The notes beneath the pieces are model-generated. The model did no database searches, was not told the origin of the DNA, and worked only from the letters and a program-made list of their open reading frames with translations. Shown in pieces: positions 1 through 12,129 of a stretch of DNA of 64,000 bases (its first letter is position 1; the number at the start of each line of letters is the position of its first letter). The DNA is from Climacium dendroides. Lineage: Eukaryota > Streptophyta > Bryopsida > Hypnales > Climaciaceae. The stretch is from the NCBI GenBank assembly GCA_950106755.1, contig OX467083.1, positions 45,770,555 to 45,834,554 on the forward strand. Reading direction: 5' to 3'. The translations under genes were made by a program, and so were the position numbers.

Positions 1-960
1 ATATGTATCAATAGTAAAATAATAAAGCTTGTAGATTTTACTTAATTTCTTGGTTTTGAACAAAGCTTATCAATTTCACTTGATTTGAGATTTAAAAAAT
101 TGTACTCATCCATTTGCTTTGAAAATGGTTCCAATGGAAAGAGCCGAGAGTGTTTTCATGAATTTCACCATTGAGAATTCAAAGATGCAAGTGTTGATTT
201 GGAGTTATTTGCGATTTCTACTTGTCAAAAAACATTGTCTTTCAACAATTGCAAGGTGGATTGTGTAATGAGCTTGATAGCTCTTCATTTGAACTTAAGA
301 TTTAGGGAAGTGCATTTAGGTGTGCTAGGATAATTTCTAGTTATTCATGTCTCCTCCAATCCCCCAAAACTCTTATATGCAAATTTGTCAAACATTGTGG
401 GAAGAAGTTGCATACTAAAAATAGGATACAAACATTTTTCTTGCCATAATCTCACAACTTCTATGCAATTTCATACGCAAAACTAAAATGCACACTAATA
501 AGCAAGCTCTTAAAACATATAGTTAGATTTTGATAACAAAACAACTTGCTTCATTGGGGATAGCTATAAGCCCATGCTTTTTTTATTTGGGAAAAAAATA
601 CTTAGAAAGACTTGGGCACTTAGGGGTTAATTGCCCATGAGCGCAATAAACATGCGGTTGAACTAGGTGATTGACCACTAGGGCCAATGTCCATATTATG
701 GGCATTTTGGAGTCATCACATCCAATGTCTGATTTCAATGAAAACATATTGGGTTAATGCCTTTGCAAGTCCATTTTTTCTAATAAAAATTCAAGTCAAT
801 CAAAGTTGTGATGAATTTTAGTAGATGAACATTGTAGTCTTGCAAGAATTTTTTGTTGCATTTGCATACAAGTATGTGTTTATTTTTATGCAATTGTATG
901 TCATTTTTTTTCTAAACCTTTTTAATATTTGTGGATGAGAATGTTTCCAATATTCCCAAT
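1..960. other. AT-rich intergenic DNA, no gene seen
   Basis: AT-rich sequence with no long open frame and no recognisable repeat structure by eye. It ends just before the first retroelement-like remnant. Confidence 0.5.
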
Positions 961-984
961 ATTTGAGAAGAAACAACTACACAT

Positions 985-2663
985 GTGGAATTGAAATTTA
1001 AGAAATATATAAAAGCAATATGTGAGCTCTATTATCTTGACGTTGTATCATATGAGTGGAGAGCCGTCTATGGGTTCCGGATGGCGCCAAACAAGGTGAT
1101 GGAGAAGAACCAGAAGTGCATGGAGGGCGAGTTTCGGATGGCGGCGAACCCGAAGGATGGCTTCCAGGTCTTAGATCTGTTAAACCCGGAATACCGGGAT
1201 GTGGTAGCCTATTTCTCAACCCTATCCTCCATCCGACCAAGCCTAGGCGAGTGGTGGCCAAGGTAGCTTCCACCATCCTGGGAAGTCTCTAGGGGAAGTT
1301 GATGATGGATTGGGCGTTCATCATCTTCGAGTTGGTAGGGGATCTCGTGCGTTCTCTCTGGAAGGGGAAGAAAGGTGGGAGCCTTCTTCCGGCTTATGTC
1401 TCCCACTTGTATTCCCACCATTCTTTACTCAAGTCAAATGAGGAAGAAGCCTATCTGGAGTTGATTCAACTCCAGAAGTACGGAGGAGAAGAACCCTCTC
1501 ACCGGGAAGGACCGGATGACGAGGAGCAATCCACTCCTTTGACAAAAAAGTCCCGGCGGCAGGCGACTCCATCGGTGATGTCAACGGAGGATCTTCCCGC
1601 GCCAGAGCAAATGGAGGAGGATGCTCCGGACCGGAAAGAAGAAGCTGGACCGTCTCAGCTAGAAGCTGGTCCCTCTTAGACAAAAGCCGGCCCCTCCCGG
1701 ACCAAACCTACAAAGGTAGAGGAGGAAGAAAGGACCAAGCTCCGACTAGGGGGGTCGCCCTTTGAAGATATTTCGGAACTGGCCCAGCACATCGTGTGGC
1801 GGGCTGACAACCTCATGAAGATTTTCCAAAACTATGAAGAGACCTTCAAATGGGTGTGCCGGAAGATGGCACTGACCAACCGAAACGCCATCTTCTGGAG
1901 GACGGACGCTTTGGTAACGGTAGAGAAACAAAACACCATTCTGATCGAGGAACAAAAGAAGTTGGTGACGGAGGCGGGCGCTTTATGAGTGGAGAATTGG
2001 AATTTGTTGGAACGAGCCCAAGAGTCGGAGTCCACTTGTGTCCGGTTGGAGAATGAGCTGCGAATGGCCCAAGAGAAGGCCAAAGTCGTGGAGGAAGAGC
2101 ACCGCCAGTAGATGGAGGCACTATGCCGGAGTGTGACCCAATTCCGGAGTTCCTTGGAGGTTCCGGCGGACTACATCAACAAGGCCCGGTTGTTCGAAGC
2201 CAACTTCGATGTAGCCGCAAGCTCGAGCCGGGTACCCATCGTCAAGTGTCTACTGGAGCAGGCGAGACGGATGAACACATCGCAAGCAGAGATGCGGGAA
2301 CTGGTGGAGTATTTGGCACCCGCAGAGCCAAATCCGGTAGATCCTCCTCCTTCCTCTCCCGTACATACCTTGACGGTTCCGGAAGAAAGTAATATTCCGG
2401 AATCCGTTGTTACAGAAGTGTCGCCGGTGGTATTGCCTGTCCTAGAGCTTTCACCACCACCGGAGAAACCAGAAGGAGTGGATTGGAGTATCATTGTACC
2501 TAAGGGTAGTGAGGACCTCCTCCAAGAAAATCCGATCATTGACCTTATAGGTACTCCTCCGGAGACTTGGTCTGTTCAGTCTTCTCTCCGCCATAAAAGT
2601 ACTCGGAAAGATTCCCGAGGAAGTCCAGAAGTTTCGATAGTCGGAACCCGGAGTGCAGACTGA
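985..2663 (+). pseudogene. Broken retroelement-like gene, copy 1 (coiled-coil protein of unknown family)
   Basis: A decayed reading frame in pieces at about 1040-1270, 1299-1679, 1794-1988 and 2112-2663, separated by frameshifts (near 1205) and stops (1678, 1986, 2109). It aligns piece by piece with the copy at 8521-10428. Both have a block containing ANPKDGF, then a stretch rich in prolines and positive charge (IRPSLGE or LYPEKPTRV), then a conserved W...HLY segment, an acidic linker, and a C-terminal helical part with a shared pattern (INKARLFEANF here, ITKAALFDARL in the other copy). I do not recognise a named family, and no protease, reverse transcriptase or integrase motif is visible. 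The two dispersed diverged copies suggest the coding part of a non-autonomous retroelement, with a gag-like or accessory protein. Function is unknown. Confidence 0.55.
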
Positions 2664-3960
2664 GGAACCGGTCTCGCGGGAGTACCAAGTTGGGGAGCAA
2701 GAGGTCCTGATGTGTTTCCTCCGGGGAGTATCCAGAAGGATATGTATCAAGACCTGCTAAAAGAAATTATTCCTCCTAAGGGTAAGGATGCAGGGGAATA
2801 GAAAACAGTTTTGTACATATTCATGATAGTACCAAAGTCCGACCGCCGAGCCGGAAAAATAGGATCTAGTGGATTACCGGAAATCTAGCGGACTAGTAGG
2901 AATGTTTTGTGGAATTTTGAAGATGATGTTATATTTAGTATAAGTTAGATTTTGGTGGACCTTTGTGGTCATTCACACCCATTCATCATATTATTTTCAA
3001 TTTGTACCTTTTGAGCTTAATTCAAAGAGTTTGGAGGCTTTCCATTCTCTTCCTTCTTGTACTTGGTGCATACTTGTGTGTGTGGGAGGTCCATTTGTGC
3101 CTTTTTCGGATGCTGAGAACTTACCTTGATTAGCAAGAGTTGACGTTGTGAGTGGTTTCCGGACGTCATTGGATTGATGGGGAGATCGACTGGATTGTTC
3201 CGGCGGTAGTGTTAGTGTGTTGCTTGCTTGGATGCCGGTATAGCCTAAGGGGAGGATACGGCCTCGTGTAGGAGGGTGTCTGAGAGGCTGCTAGCAGATT
3301 CCGTGTATGAGAGTTTGCAAGACGTGCCTGAATTCCGGATACCGGAATTCCCCCATAGACAGAGTCAAAGCCCCGGTGTAATGCCCAAGAGAGTGCGAGG
3401 ATATCCACCCGGTCGATGGGAGGCTCAATGTTGGGTTGATGTTAGAATGTGGCTGTAGTCCTTGACCGTCTCTGCGTGACCTGGTCCAGTAAGTATTCCG
3501 GATTTGTAAGGTGACGGACAGTAGGATACTTCCGGTCCCTGAAGTTAGAGTTAGTATTAGTAGAAAGAGAAAGAGAAAGAGAGAGTCAGTGTTTCCGGAC
3601 ACGATAAACATCCGGACGGTGGATCTGGCCACTCATCACCTAAACCCAAGGATCCCGGAAGGAGCAATTAAACGGTTTCCGGACATTTCCGGAACCCATC
3701 CGGCACAAGTAGCCGGACCGGACCTCTGGTCCGGATTAGAAAGTAGGAGAGAAAAGGGAAGCTTAGATCTAAAGGAGCCTCTAGATCTGTGAGCCTCGAG
3801 TCCTCATGGGAACGATTCCGAAGTGGTTTACTCTAAGTTGGTCTTTAGTGGGAATTAAGGGCTAGTTGGAGGAATACTGGTCCGACTAATCACTACACTA
3901 GGGCTTTGTGTTGCTACTCGTAACTTTTAATGATTGTTGTGTGGAGTGAAAGGTATTGAA
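2664..3960 (+). mobile_element. Probable 3' noncoding part of retroelement-like copy 1
   Basis: No sustained coding frame. The stretch is studded with TCCGGA and CCGGAA motifs, includes a GA-rich run near 3560-3590, and resembles in style the region downstream of copy 2 (10430-11480). I found no clear long terminal repeat pair, so the borders are approximate. Confidence 0.35.
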
Positions 3961-4343
3961 ATTCAAAAAAAAAGTCAAGAATTGAAAAAGTAAAAAATAA
4001 TTTTATATATTTATAGTTTAAATAATTTTATATATTTATAGTTTAGGAGTATAAATTGTAAATTGTGTCGTGTTAAGTTTGCCTCCGTAATTTGGGGCCT
4101 CTCATCCCAAATATGAATTTAAATTTTCAAATTTTATCATGGGGCGCAAATAAAAAATTCTAGGGTTCTCCCTAGTCCTCAAGGATAATGAGCCAATCAA
4201 TCCCCCTTGGCCGGCCCTAGGTGGGACTGGAGAGGATGTCACCATTGGGGGGGAGAGGGTATGTTAAAGCTTATCGGCTCAAAAATGGGTCTTTTGGGGT
4301 TCCGTTGAGCTTTTCCACACTTGTGGGGCATCACCTCTCTCTT

Positions 4344-6270
4344 CACTACAACAATGGCAGTGTTTTATGACTGCAAAATTATGACTGAGGATGACTGGCG
4401 ACTGCTTGCAGTCATATTCTTGAAGGCCAACACTTTGGAGAGAAATATGACTGCAAAATATGACTGCCAGTTATTTTTACGCCTTGTACTTCACAAGCGT
4501 ATACTATACGGCCATTAGGAATACCAAAGTACTTCATAGGGAACGTAGGGAACATGTTTGGGAACATTGAGTCATATTATCACTAATATTTTCATATAAT
4601 AGTGATTTTTTTTTGTTTTGGGCAATTCAAGAAAAATTTGGGCAATTCCAAAAAAATATAGAAAAGTCATTGTTTCAAATTTTGAAATCCTAGTCACCTA
4701 CTTTTTTGGATTTTGAATCTTAGTCACTATTTTTTTAGGGTTTTGATACCATAGCCGTCATTTTTTTAGGGTTTTGAAACCCTAGCCGCCACTTTTTAGG
4801 GTTTTGAAACCCTAGTCGTCACTTCTTGTGGCTCTTCTTCCTTACTTTTTATTGTCTCTTAGCTCTCACTTGTTGTTGCTTTTTGTTGCATCTTAACTCT
4901 TGTTTCTTGTTGCTCTCTAGTTCATGCTTCTTGTTTCTTATTGTTACATCTAAATTCTTTCTTTCTTTTGCATTTGAACTCTTTCTTCTTCCTAGTTCTT
5001 GTTTTTTGTTTCCTCTTGTTTTGTAGTTCTTGCTTCTTATTTCTTCTTGTTGCATCTATACTCTCATTTCTTGTTGTTTTTTGTCATGTCTTAGTTGGTG
5101 CTTCTTGTTTCTTCTTGTATCTTAGTTGTTGCTTTTTATTTGTTCTTATGTCTTAATTGTTGCCTCATATTGTATCTTAGTTGTTGTTTCTTGTTTTGTA
5201 TTGCTTCTTGTTTCTTATTGTGTCTTAGTTGTTGCTTAGTTGTTGCTTCTTATTCTTTATTGTATTTTAACTTTTGATTCTTGTTATTTCTTAGTACTTA
5301 TATTTTTTTTCTTGTTTCCTCCATCATCAATCTTATTCTTCCTATCCTAAACTTGAGCTACATATTTTGTGTTGATTGTAAATCTTTGAAGGTTAGGCTT
5401 TGTTGTTCAATCACTAAAAACTAACCTCTCATTTCTTTGATTGTATATGCAGGCATCAAAAGTTGAAACAAAGACATTGGAAGCTACTTGCAACTTCATG
5501 AAGCCAAAAATATAACTTACAGAAGTCATATTCCATAAAATATGACTAACGAGAGTCGTATTCTACATTACTGCAAAATATGACTCACCTCAGTCATATT
5601 CCATGCCATCAAAAAATATGACTCACTGAAGTCATATTCCATGTCATCCAAAAATATGACTCACTGCAGTCATATTCCATGTCATCAAAAAATATGACTC
5701 ACTACAGTCATATTTCACGTCATCCAAAAATATGACTGACTGCAGTCATATTCCATGTCATTCAAAAATATGACTGACTGCAGTCATATTCCATGTCATC
5801 AAAAAATATGACTGACTGCAGTCATATTCCACGTCATCCAAAAATATGACTAACCGCAGTCATATTCCACGTCATCCAAAAATATGACTGACTGCAGTCA
5901 TATTCCACGTCATCCAAAAATATGACTGACCATAGTCATATTCCACGTCATCCAAAAATATGACTGACCATAGTCATATTCCACGTAGGATTTTTTTGTT
6001 TGCCCGAGCAACTCAAGAAAAAGTCAAGACTCCCCTAGGAAAGTCAAAGTATACGCCATGTTGGCATACTATGGCTAAAAATGGGTATTTATACTCCTCG
6101 GAAAATATGGCTGCCAATATGACTGATGTCTGAAGCGACTGCTTCTAAACGACTGGAGTCAGTCATATTCCGAGTCATCTACAGTGATTTCTGCGTGAGT
6201 CGTATTTTTTGATTTTACGACTCACTGCAGTCATATTTTGCAGTCATAAAATACTGCTTTTGTTGTAGTG
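4344..6270. mobile_element. Non-autonomous CACTA (En/Spm-type) DNA transposon
   Basis: A complete element of 1927 bp. Its left end starts CACTACAACAATGGCAGTGT. The reverse complement of its right end starts CACTACAACAAAAGCAGTAT, and the two ends stay similar through TTTATGACTGCAAAAT. The 3-bp sequence ctt flanks both sides (4341-4343 and 6271-6273), which is the target duplication size expected of CACTA elements. It encodes no transposase. The inside is repetitive: phrases with AGGGTTTTGAAACCCTAG (4660-4830), a TTGTTG/CTTCTTG-rich low-complexity tract (4830-5300), and a palindromic 38-bp array (5520-5985). It would need transposase from an autonomous relative. Intact ends and target duplication suggest a fairly recent insertion. 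Confidence 0.9.
5520..5985. repeat. Subterminal array of a 38-bp palindromic repeat inside the CACTA element
   Basis: About 12 copies of a 38-bp unit built from the pairing half-sites AATATGAC and GTCATATT with spacers TGACTGCA and CCACGTCATCCAAA. Each unit can fold on itself. Copies at the left (5520-5700) are more diverged than those at 5740-5980. Subterminal short repeats are the usual transposase-binding sites in CACTA elements, so this array probably has that role. Confidence 0.8.
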
Positions 6271-7010
6271 CTTTGTCGTTTATTTTCCGCCTCTTCGTCG
6301 AATTGAATGTCCGAATCTTGTCAAAGTTTTGTGGGCCTAATTGGGGATTCCAGTATTTGGAAGGAAGCATAGTTTTCTATATGTGTTCGCGGTCTTGTTG
6401 CAAGAGAAGGGGTTGGATGAGGAGCGTGCGGCAGGTATCCTTGTACTACCCCATAATCCTTATCCTTGTACTACCCTATAATCCTTATCCTTGTTTCTAT
6501 AAACTGCGTTTTTGTTTTTTTGCTTCAAGGCTTTGAAGTTGTGGACTCTGGAAATTCTAGGAACTGCTTTTTGTTTTTTGGCTACCCAGTTCTTTAGGTT
6601 TTTTTTGGCAGTGTTTGTACTTGAGTATATGAAAAGGACGTTTCTTGCACTTTCTTTAGTATTTTTTTGCGAAAAAATTGACAAAAAAATACGCCTCAGA
6701 GGTGGAGTGATTCAAAATTCTTGGTTTCACTATCCTTAGGGTTCAACTACCCTTAGCGTTCGTTTGTGCTTGAGTATATGAAAAGGACATTTCTTACCCT
6801 TTCTTTAGGGGTTTTTTGCCAAAATTTTGTAAAAAAATTTACGCCTCAAAGGTGGAGTGACTTAGAATTTCCGGTTTCACTACCCTTAGTGTTCGTTTGT
6901 GCTTGAGTATATGGAAAGGACGTTTCTTACCCTTTCTTTAGGGATTTTTTACCAAAAATTTGCACCTCAGAAGTGATTTGTCTTTAGGTGTCTCACTACC
7001 CTTAGGTTCA
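6271..7010. repeat. Three imperfect direct repeats of about 130-150 bp
   Basis: The phrase TTGAGTATATG followed by AAAGGACRTTTCTT and CTTTCTTTAG recurs at 6621, 6770 and 6903. Each copy is followed by a block about GCCTCARAGGTGGAGTG and a TTTCACTAYCCTTAG phrase. Unit spacing is 149 and 133 bp. No coding potential is visible. Confidence 0.65.
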
Positions 7011-7740
7011 ACAACTGCTTCATGCAAAGCATTTTTTATCATCGGCCATGCCGGCAGTGAGGGTCGATCCGGGGACCTCCCTCCACCCACCGGTATGCCT
7101 CCGGACACCGGCTTCCCTCGGAGTCCGTGGGCGCCGTAGGGGCTGTCCAAATTGAAGAAGATTGTCATATTGTAGGGATTCTTTTGCTTGTTGGCAGATG
7201 GTGGAAATAGTTGAGTTTGTGGTCATTTGAGCAATAGTCAAGGGGTGGTAGTCTGGTTTGATTAGGTGGGACTTGACATGCAATTTTTGCTTGAGTTTTT
7301 GTATTAGTGAAGGGAAAGAGTATGTTGTTTGTGATCTTATCTACAATGACTCCCTAAGCCATGTCGTTGTTGCAAGTATTACTACTCAAATCAAATTGCA
7401 TTCAACAACTCGTGGACAAAACTAATAGGCAAACATCGTGTCTCACAACGGATCGGACTATTATTCTCGTCCACTACCAATTATGCCAATGCTTTACGAC
7501 AAGAGAGATATCAGCCCCTATTCCTGGACTGAACACGTTTAGGATTGGCTTCATTATACCCTAGAGGCCGGATCGAGCTTTGTTCTGCTTAGCAGTTTTG
7601 AGTATGTCACATGTGTACTTGCTTTTGTCCAATATATTTTTTCTTTTTTACCAATGCGTAGAATGTTCTTTACTGCTTCTAGTGATATAAAGTTTGGACC
7701 ATCCAAATTTTCTTATTTCTAAAATATGATCAATCAAATC
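7011..7740. other. Intergenic DNA with a short GC-rich patch (7040-7145)
   Basis: Mostly AT-rich and without a gene. A GC-rich stretch near 7040-7145 contains GGTCGATCCGGGGACC, which resembles a Pol III B-box neighbourhood on the reverse strand. No cloverleaf could be drawn, so I do not call a tRNA or SINE here. Confidence 0.35.
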
Positions 7741-8060
7741 ATCATTTTAACACCATGAATCCTTGGCTATTTTGAAAACTGTTGGTCTCTAGTGTCGGTT
7801 TTCCTAGTTATTTTGGCCTCCGGATTTGTCCTCGTTCTAACAAGTTTATAATCTCTTTTCTTCCGGGCCTCAAATTCCCTTGTCAGATATTGTTGGTCTA
7901 AGTGGTGAAATGGACCTAGACTCATCCGGACTACCACTATCGCCCCGTCCACGACCTCCTCCACTTCCTTCTTCTGGGGAGACTAAGAATGTGATTCCAT
8001 TACCATTGGGCAATTGATTTAAGTTGGCTTCGCCATGGGAAATAAAAGGGAAACAAATAT
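7741..8060 (+). repeat. Interspersed repeat, also present inverted at about 45300-45440
   Basis: The sequence from ATTTTAACACCATGAATC through CTCTAGTGTCGGTTTTCCTA and GTGATTCCATTACCATTGGG recurs as the reverse complement near 45310-45435. Its right part runs into the recurring phrase AAGTTGGCTTCGCCATGGG followed by AAATAAAAGGGAA. That phrase also occurs near 15455, 43010, 44055, 45060 and 48590. Confidence 0.65.
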
Positions 8061-8520
8061 AGCACTGGTATAAAAACTCATCAAAAGTGTGGGAATCCGG
8101 AATCTTGAGACGAATTAGGTTGGAGAGAAATAGGTGGAAAGAAGTAGAAAATTTCAAAAAAAATCTAGTTAAAACTTGAATTCAGTTCAATAAAACCCGA
8201 ATTAGAAAATAGACATTCCGGCAAAGTCCGTAACCGAATCCTATCCGGATCCGAAATCCGGAAATAGCCGGAACACAGGAACCTACAGTATAGACCATCA
8301 GGGCTACGAGTATAGGATACCGTTCGTAAAACGGTCCTATAGCCGTTATCCCGATGACCGTAGGGAGACGATCCAATATTTAAAGTTGTCTACGTAGGGT
8401 TTCCTTTTTCACTTTCTTGTTTGCTCGCTAGTCTTCCGCGTGAGTAGTTGAGAGAAAGAGTAGTGAGATAGTGACTGCTTTAGGTTTTCTTTTCTCCCCT
8501 TCATTTCCATTTAGCTTTAT

Positions 8521-10428
8521 GGCGGCGGGACCTGTCCGGAAGATAGTTGTGCCTTCCCGAGTCATTTCTCCGGCCATGTCGGAAAACACGGAACAATACA
8601 AACAGTTAGAAGAGAACCTAATTAGTCTAGGGTGTGTCGGATTGTTGCGCTGACCATGGAGCTTAAAGAGTGAGGGTATGATTTAGGAATTGATCCACGG
8701 GGTTCCGAATCAGTACGAGCTCACTCTAAGAGGACAGCCAGTCACATGGACAGAGGATATTTGGGCGGACGTGTACCAGTTTCGGAAGAGCGGAGCCGGA
8801 CTAGCATCTAGCCATCTAGGATGGATCGTTTTGTAGCCGGAAAGTTCATAGGGTTTGCAAACCCTAAGGACGGGTTCGCTATTTGTGATTACAAGGACGA
8901 GAAACATAGGAGGGTTCTAGAATTTCTCATCCCAATCTTGTACCCGGAAAAACCTACGCGGGTCACGGTCACGGTGGCTAACATAGTCTTTGGGGCCATG
9001 GAGAATAGGGATGTCCACTGGGGTAGGGTCATAGCTGGAATAGTCTCCAAATTAGCTGAGCATGTGACCCGAGCAAAGGCCAGTCCAGTTAGCACTTACT
9101 TGTTTCATCTGTACCACCAGGAGGAACTCCTGAGTGCTGCGGAAATGGTCCAATACGATACCGGAAAGGCTATTCTGACATATGGACTTTCACAAGAGGA
9201 GCTAGAAGAGCCAGTCGAGTCAGAACCAGAAGAAACCCAAGGAACCTCTAACCAACCCGAGGACAAAGAAACGAAAGTCAACGGATCCGGGGTCACGGAT
9301 AAAAACCCCGGCGATGGAGAAAGGCGAGTCAAGCAAGGATCCAAGAGAGGGACACGGATCGGCATTTTTCAACGCTAGATTCGAATGGGTGCGAGAAGCC
9401 CAAGTGCTCCACGACAGCTTGGCGGATTTAGTGATTGATACGGCAGAAGTTTTGAAGGTGGAGCCAGACCAGATTGTAGAAGCAGTCAAGTGACTTGAAC
9501 CAGAAGACTTGAAGGTCAAGGAGGACCGGATTCAGGAGTTAGAGACAAAATGAGATCAAATCCAGTCTCAACTGAACTGAGCGGAAGGAGAATTGACAGC
9601 CGCGAAGCAAAGGGAGAAGGAGGCTCTCGCCCTTGTCAAGAATCTATCTGGGGCAGTCGACGTCACAACAGACGTCATCACAAAAGCAGCTCTATTTGAT
9701 GCGAGGCTGATACAAGAGGGTCACATAACCGAGACTAAAGTGGTGACAATCTTAGTAGACTTCACCGCACGGATAGAGCGGGTCTTGAGGGAGATACGGC
9801 ACCTGTTGAGTACCTTAGATCCAAACCAACTAATGGATTTCTTGAACTTTCTGGAAATCCCTTTTGTCACAGGTACTCCAGGGCGGCCATTAGCGCATCG
9901 TGTAGCTCGGACGGAAGGATTGAAGGAGATACTCACGCCGGCCGAGCCCACTTCTAGTAAGATGTGGATGATAGAGCTGAACTTGAGGCCAACCTCGGAT
10001 CCAAAGCACGAGTCCAACGCAAAGTTCGTTCCAGTGCCGCCCAAGCTTTCAACTCCGCAACCCCCTAAAGCCCAAATGGCAACCAACCTTTTAAGGGGAA
10101 CTTCAAAGTTCCAGGGAAGGGAGTTAGGGGTGATCTCGTTGAGTGGATCGTAGGAATGACCAATCCAACTCGAACGAATCCGAAGAGTTTCCCACACATA
10201 CAAAAAACAACACCAAAGAAGGGGAGCGAACCAATGAACCTGCAGGAGACGCCACCGGAAAAGGAGACGACAATTCAAGTCATTGAGGACTCTGAGGAAG
10301 AAAGTGCCCATTCCACGTCCAGAATGGAGGGGGATAGCAATCCGTCTCCAACACGACGCCACATTTGGACTAGGGCGGCAACAAAGACGACTTCGGCGAA
10401 GAGCGTGAAGGGGACGCCGACCAGGTAG
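8521..10428 (+). pseudogene. Broken retroelement-like gene, copy 2
   Basis: Begins with MAAGPVRKIVV at 8521 and stops at 8651. The frame resumes in other phases and is best preserved at 8821-9378 (MDRFVAGKF...), 9593-10153 and 10156-10428, with stops at 9491 and 9550. The 8821 segment holds ANPKDGFAICD, FLIPILYPEKPTRVT and a conserved W...KLAEHV...YLFHLYHQ block, followed by an acidic Glu-rich linker and predicted helices. It aligns along its length with the remnant at 985-2663. The region upstream (8160-8470) has an ATATTTAAAG TATA-like motif and could be promoter or leader. No polymerase or integrase domain is seen. I infer a dead non-autonomous retroelement; an unrelated plant repeat family cannot be excluded. 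Confidence 0.55.
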
Positions 10429-11600
10429 GCGGGCAAAAAAATTGGAAGCCAAAGGCATTAGGGTTTTTAGGGCGGATAGTTTTCAATCCGGAACGGGTTT
10501 CCAAGCGTGGGCTCGGATTCCGGAATTTTAGGCAAGTAGTTTAGGAATCTTTGGTTTTCTCGGGACAACAACCACTGATCTTTTCAGATATCCCAGGATG
10601 TTCACTAATTGGTTGTCTGGATTTCTAGGTTTCTTTTCAAGCTTTTAGGTGTTGACTTTTGGTTTTCAGTTAGTACTTTTAGGCAGACAAGTTAATTGTT
10701 CTGCATTCCATCCTAGTGCTTTCATGTATGTCATTTCACTTCCCTTCTTAATTTAAGTAAGCTGGGGTACTACTAGCTTGGATTTGTTTATAGAGTTCTA
10801 ACCTCTGTGTGTGTATGTATATGTGCTTAAGCATTAGAGGGAGAGAGGGACGGGTGAAGAGGAATCCGAGTCTTGGCTATCAGATCTCTTGGGTGTTAGG
10901 ATAGCCGTGAGGAGATGTGATCTGGATGAAGGAGTGTGAGCGTTATGTGCTTTTAAATCGCCGGAATGGTGATCCGGGTAAAGAAGTAGAGGTCCATGCA
11001 AGTTCGGTACCAGGGAGGTTCCGTGTGGAGATAAGCAACCGCTAGAAGAAAGATCTCCTGCTATCCCAGAAGGTCTATCAACCTCCTCATTAATACGTTA
11101 ACCTTTCCTTGACATTCTACCCCTTTGAATCCAGAAGTTCGGATCTGTCATTGTAGTAGAGGAGTGTGAGAGTTCCTTTGTGTGATCTGTTTCCAAATCG
11201 GCCAATCCGGAAACTGTGAAAGAATACTTCTCCCTCCTCTTAGTACAGCTCTATCGTCTGGGTGTGTTGATTAATTAGATTTAGAGTGTAGAGAGTTTAG
11301 ATAAATGAGTGGTGAGTCCCCACCCCTTTTCAGATCAAGGGCGGACCCTCTGAGGGTAAAACAGAGGCAACAAAAATCATTAACAGAAAGAGAGGGAACC
11401 GGATTCTGTAGGTGTTCCGGATCCGGATCGGAATCCGGAAAGTATTAAGTTTCCGGGACGTAGTGAGGAAGTAGTATGAGTGAATTGAGGGTTTAAAAGA
11501 GAAATAATAACAATCCGTAAATCTCTAAACCAACGATACCATACTAAAGTTCCCTAGAACGATAATTCGTGTCATCTTGCAACAATTCGTTATTGTAAGG
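10429..11600 (+). mobile_element. Probable 3' noncoding part of retroelement-like copy 2
   Basis: Noncoding, with GA-rich runs (10840-10870) and repeated CCGGA/TCCGG motifs up to about 11460. I could not find paired terminal repeats, so limits are approximate. Confidence 0.3.
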
Positions 11601-11720
11601 ATACTTACGGCTAACTGCACGTACGACAAAAAGGATCCCTTGAGTTGGACTATCCCTGTGGGCACCATGACTAGGGTTGTCCCTAAGAATACTTGACCTA
11701 GATTGTGTCCTAGCCAAGGA
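11601..11720 (+). repeat. Copy of the interspersed repeat (GGATCCCTTGAG block)
   Basis: Contains AAGGATCCCTTGAGTTGGAC, then GGGCACCATGAC and TTGTCCCTAAGAATAC. Similar blocks lie near 15515-15570 (+) and 42085-42170 (-), so this is a dispersed repeat module. Confidence 0.65.
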
Positions 11721-12129
11721 GGATTGACCCCCTGTATTTTAACCCTGGAGAAAATATTGAAATTTTTTATTTGCCGCCCATCACAAAATTTGAAAATTTT
11801 GAATTCATATTTGCCATCAAAGGCCCTAAATTAGATGATATATGCGAAGAAAATTGATCAGCCCTGCAAAATTTTGCAGTAGTGGCATCGTGCAGATACT
11901 TTTGTGGCTTGCGATGGACCTCAATGACGGCATTACTAAAGTAACCCTTCTTTGGACAATTCTTTTGCATTTGCTGCTGCTGCTCTTAAGATGCGGGCTT
12001 TAGAACTTACAAAGATCCTAGCAACCTAGTGATTCAGGTGTGGTTGAATCAATTATTCAGGCGCGGGATGGAGGGGCATTGATGTGGCTGAATGCGGTTG
12101 CAATTGAGGCTGAAATTAGGTGCGTTGTG

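Noticed and set aside
4826..5277. Leucine/phenylalanine-rich short ORFs that resemble membrane proteins
   Set aside because: They come from a TTGTTG/CTTCTTG low-complexity tract inside the CACTA element.
5520..5985. CRISPR-like regular repeat array
   Set aside because: Units are contiguous palindromes without unique spacers, inside a eukaryotic CACTA element.
7040..7145. tRNA gene or SINE on the reverse strand
   Set aside because: A B-box-like word is present but no A box or cloverleaf pairing could be drawn.
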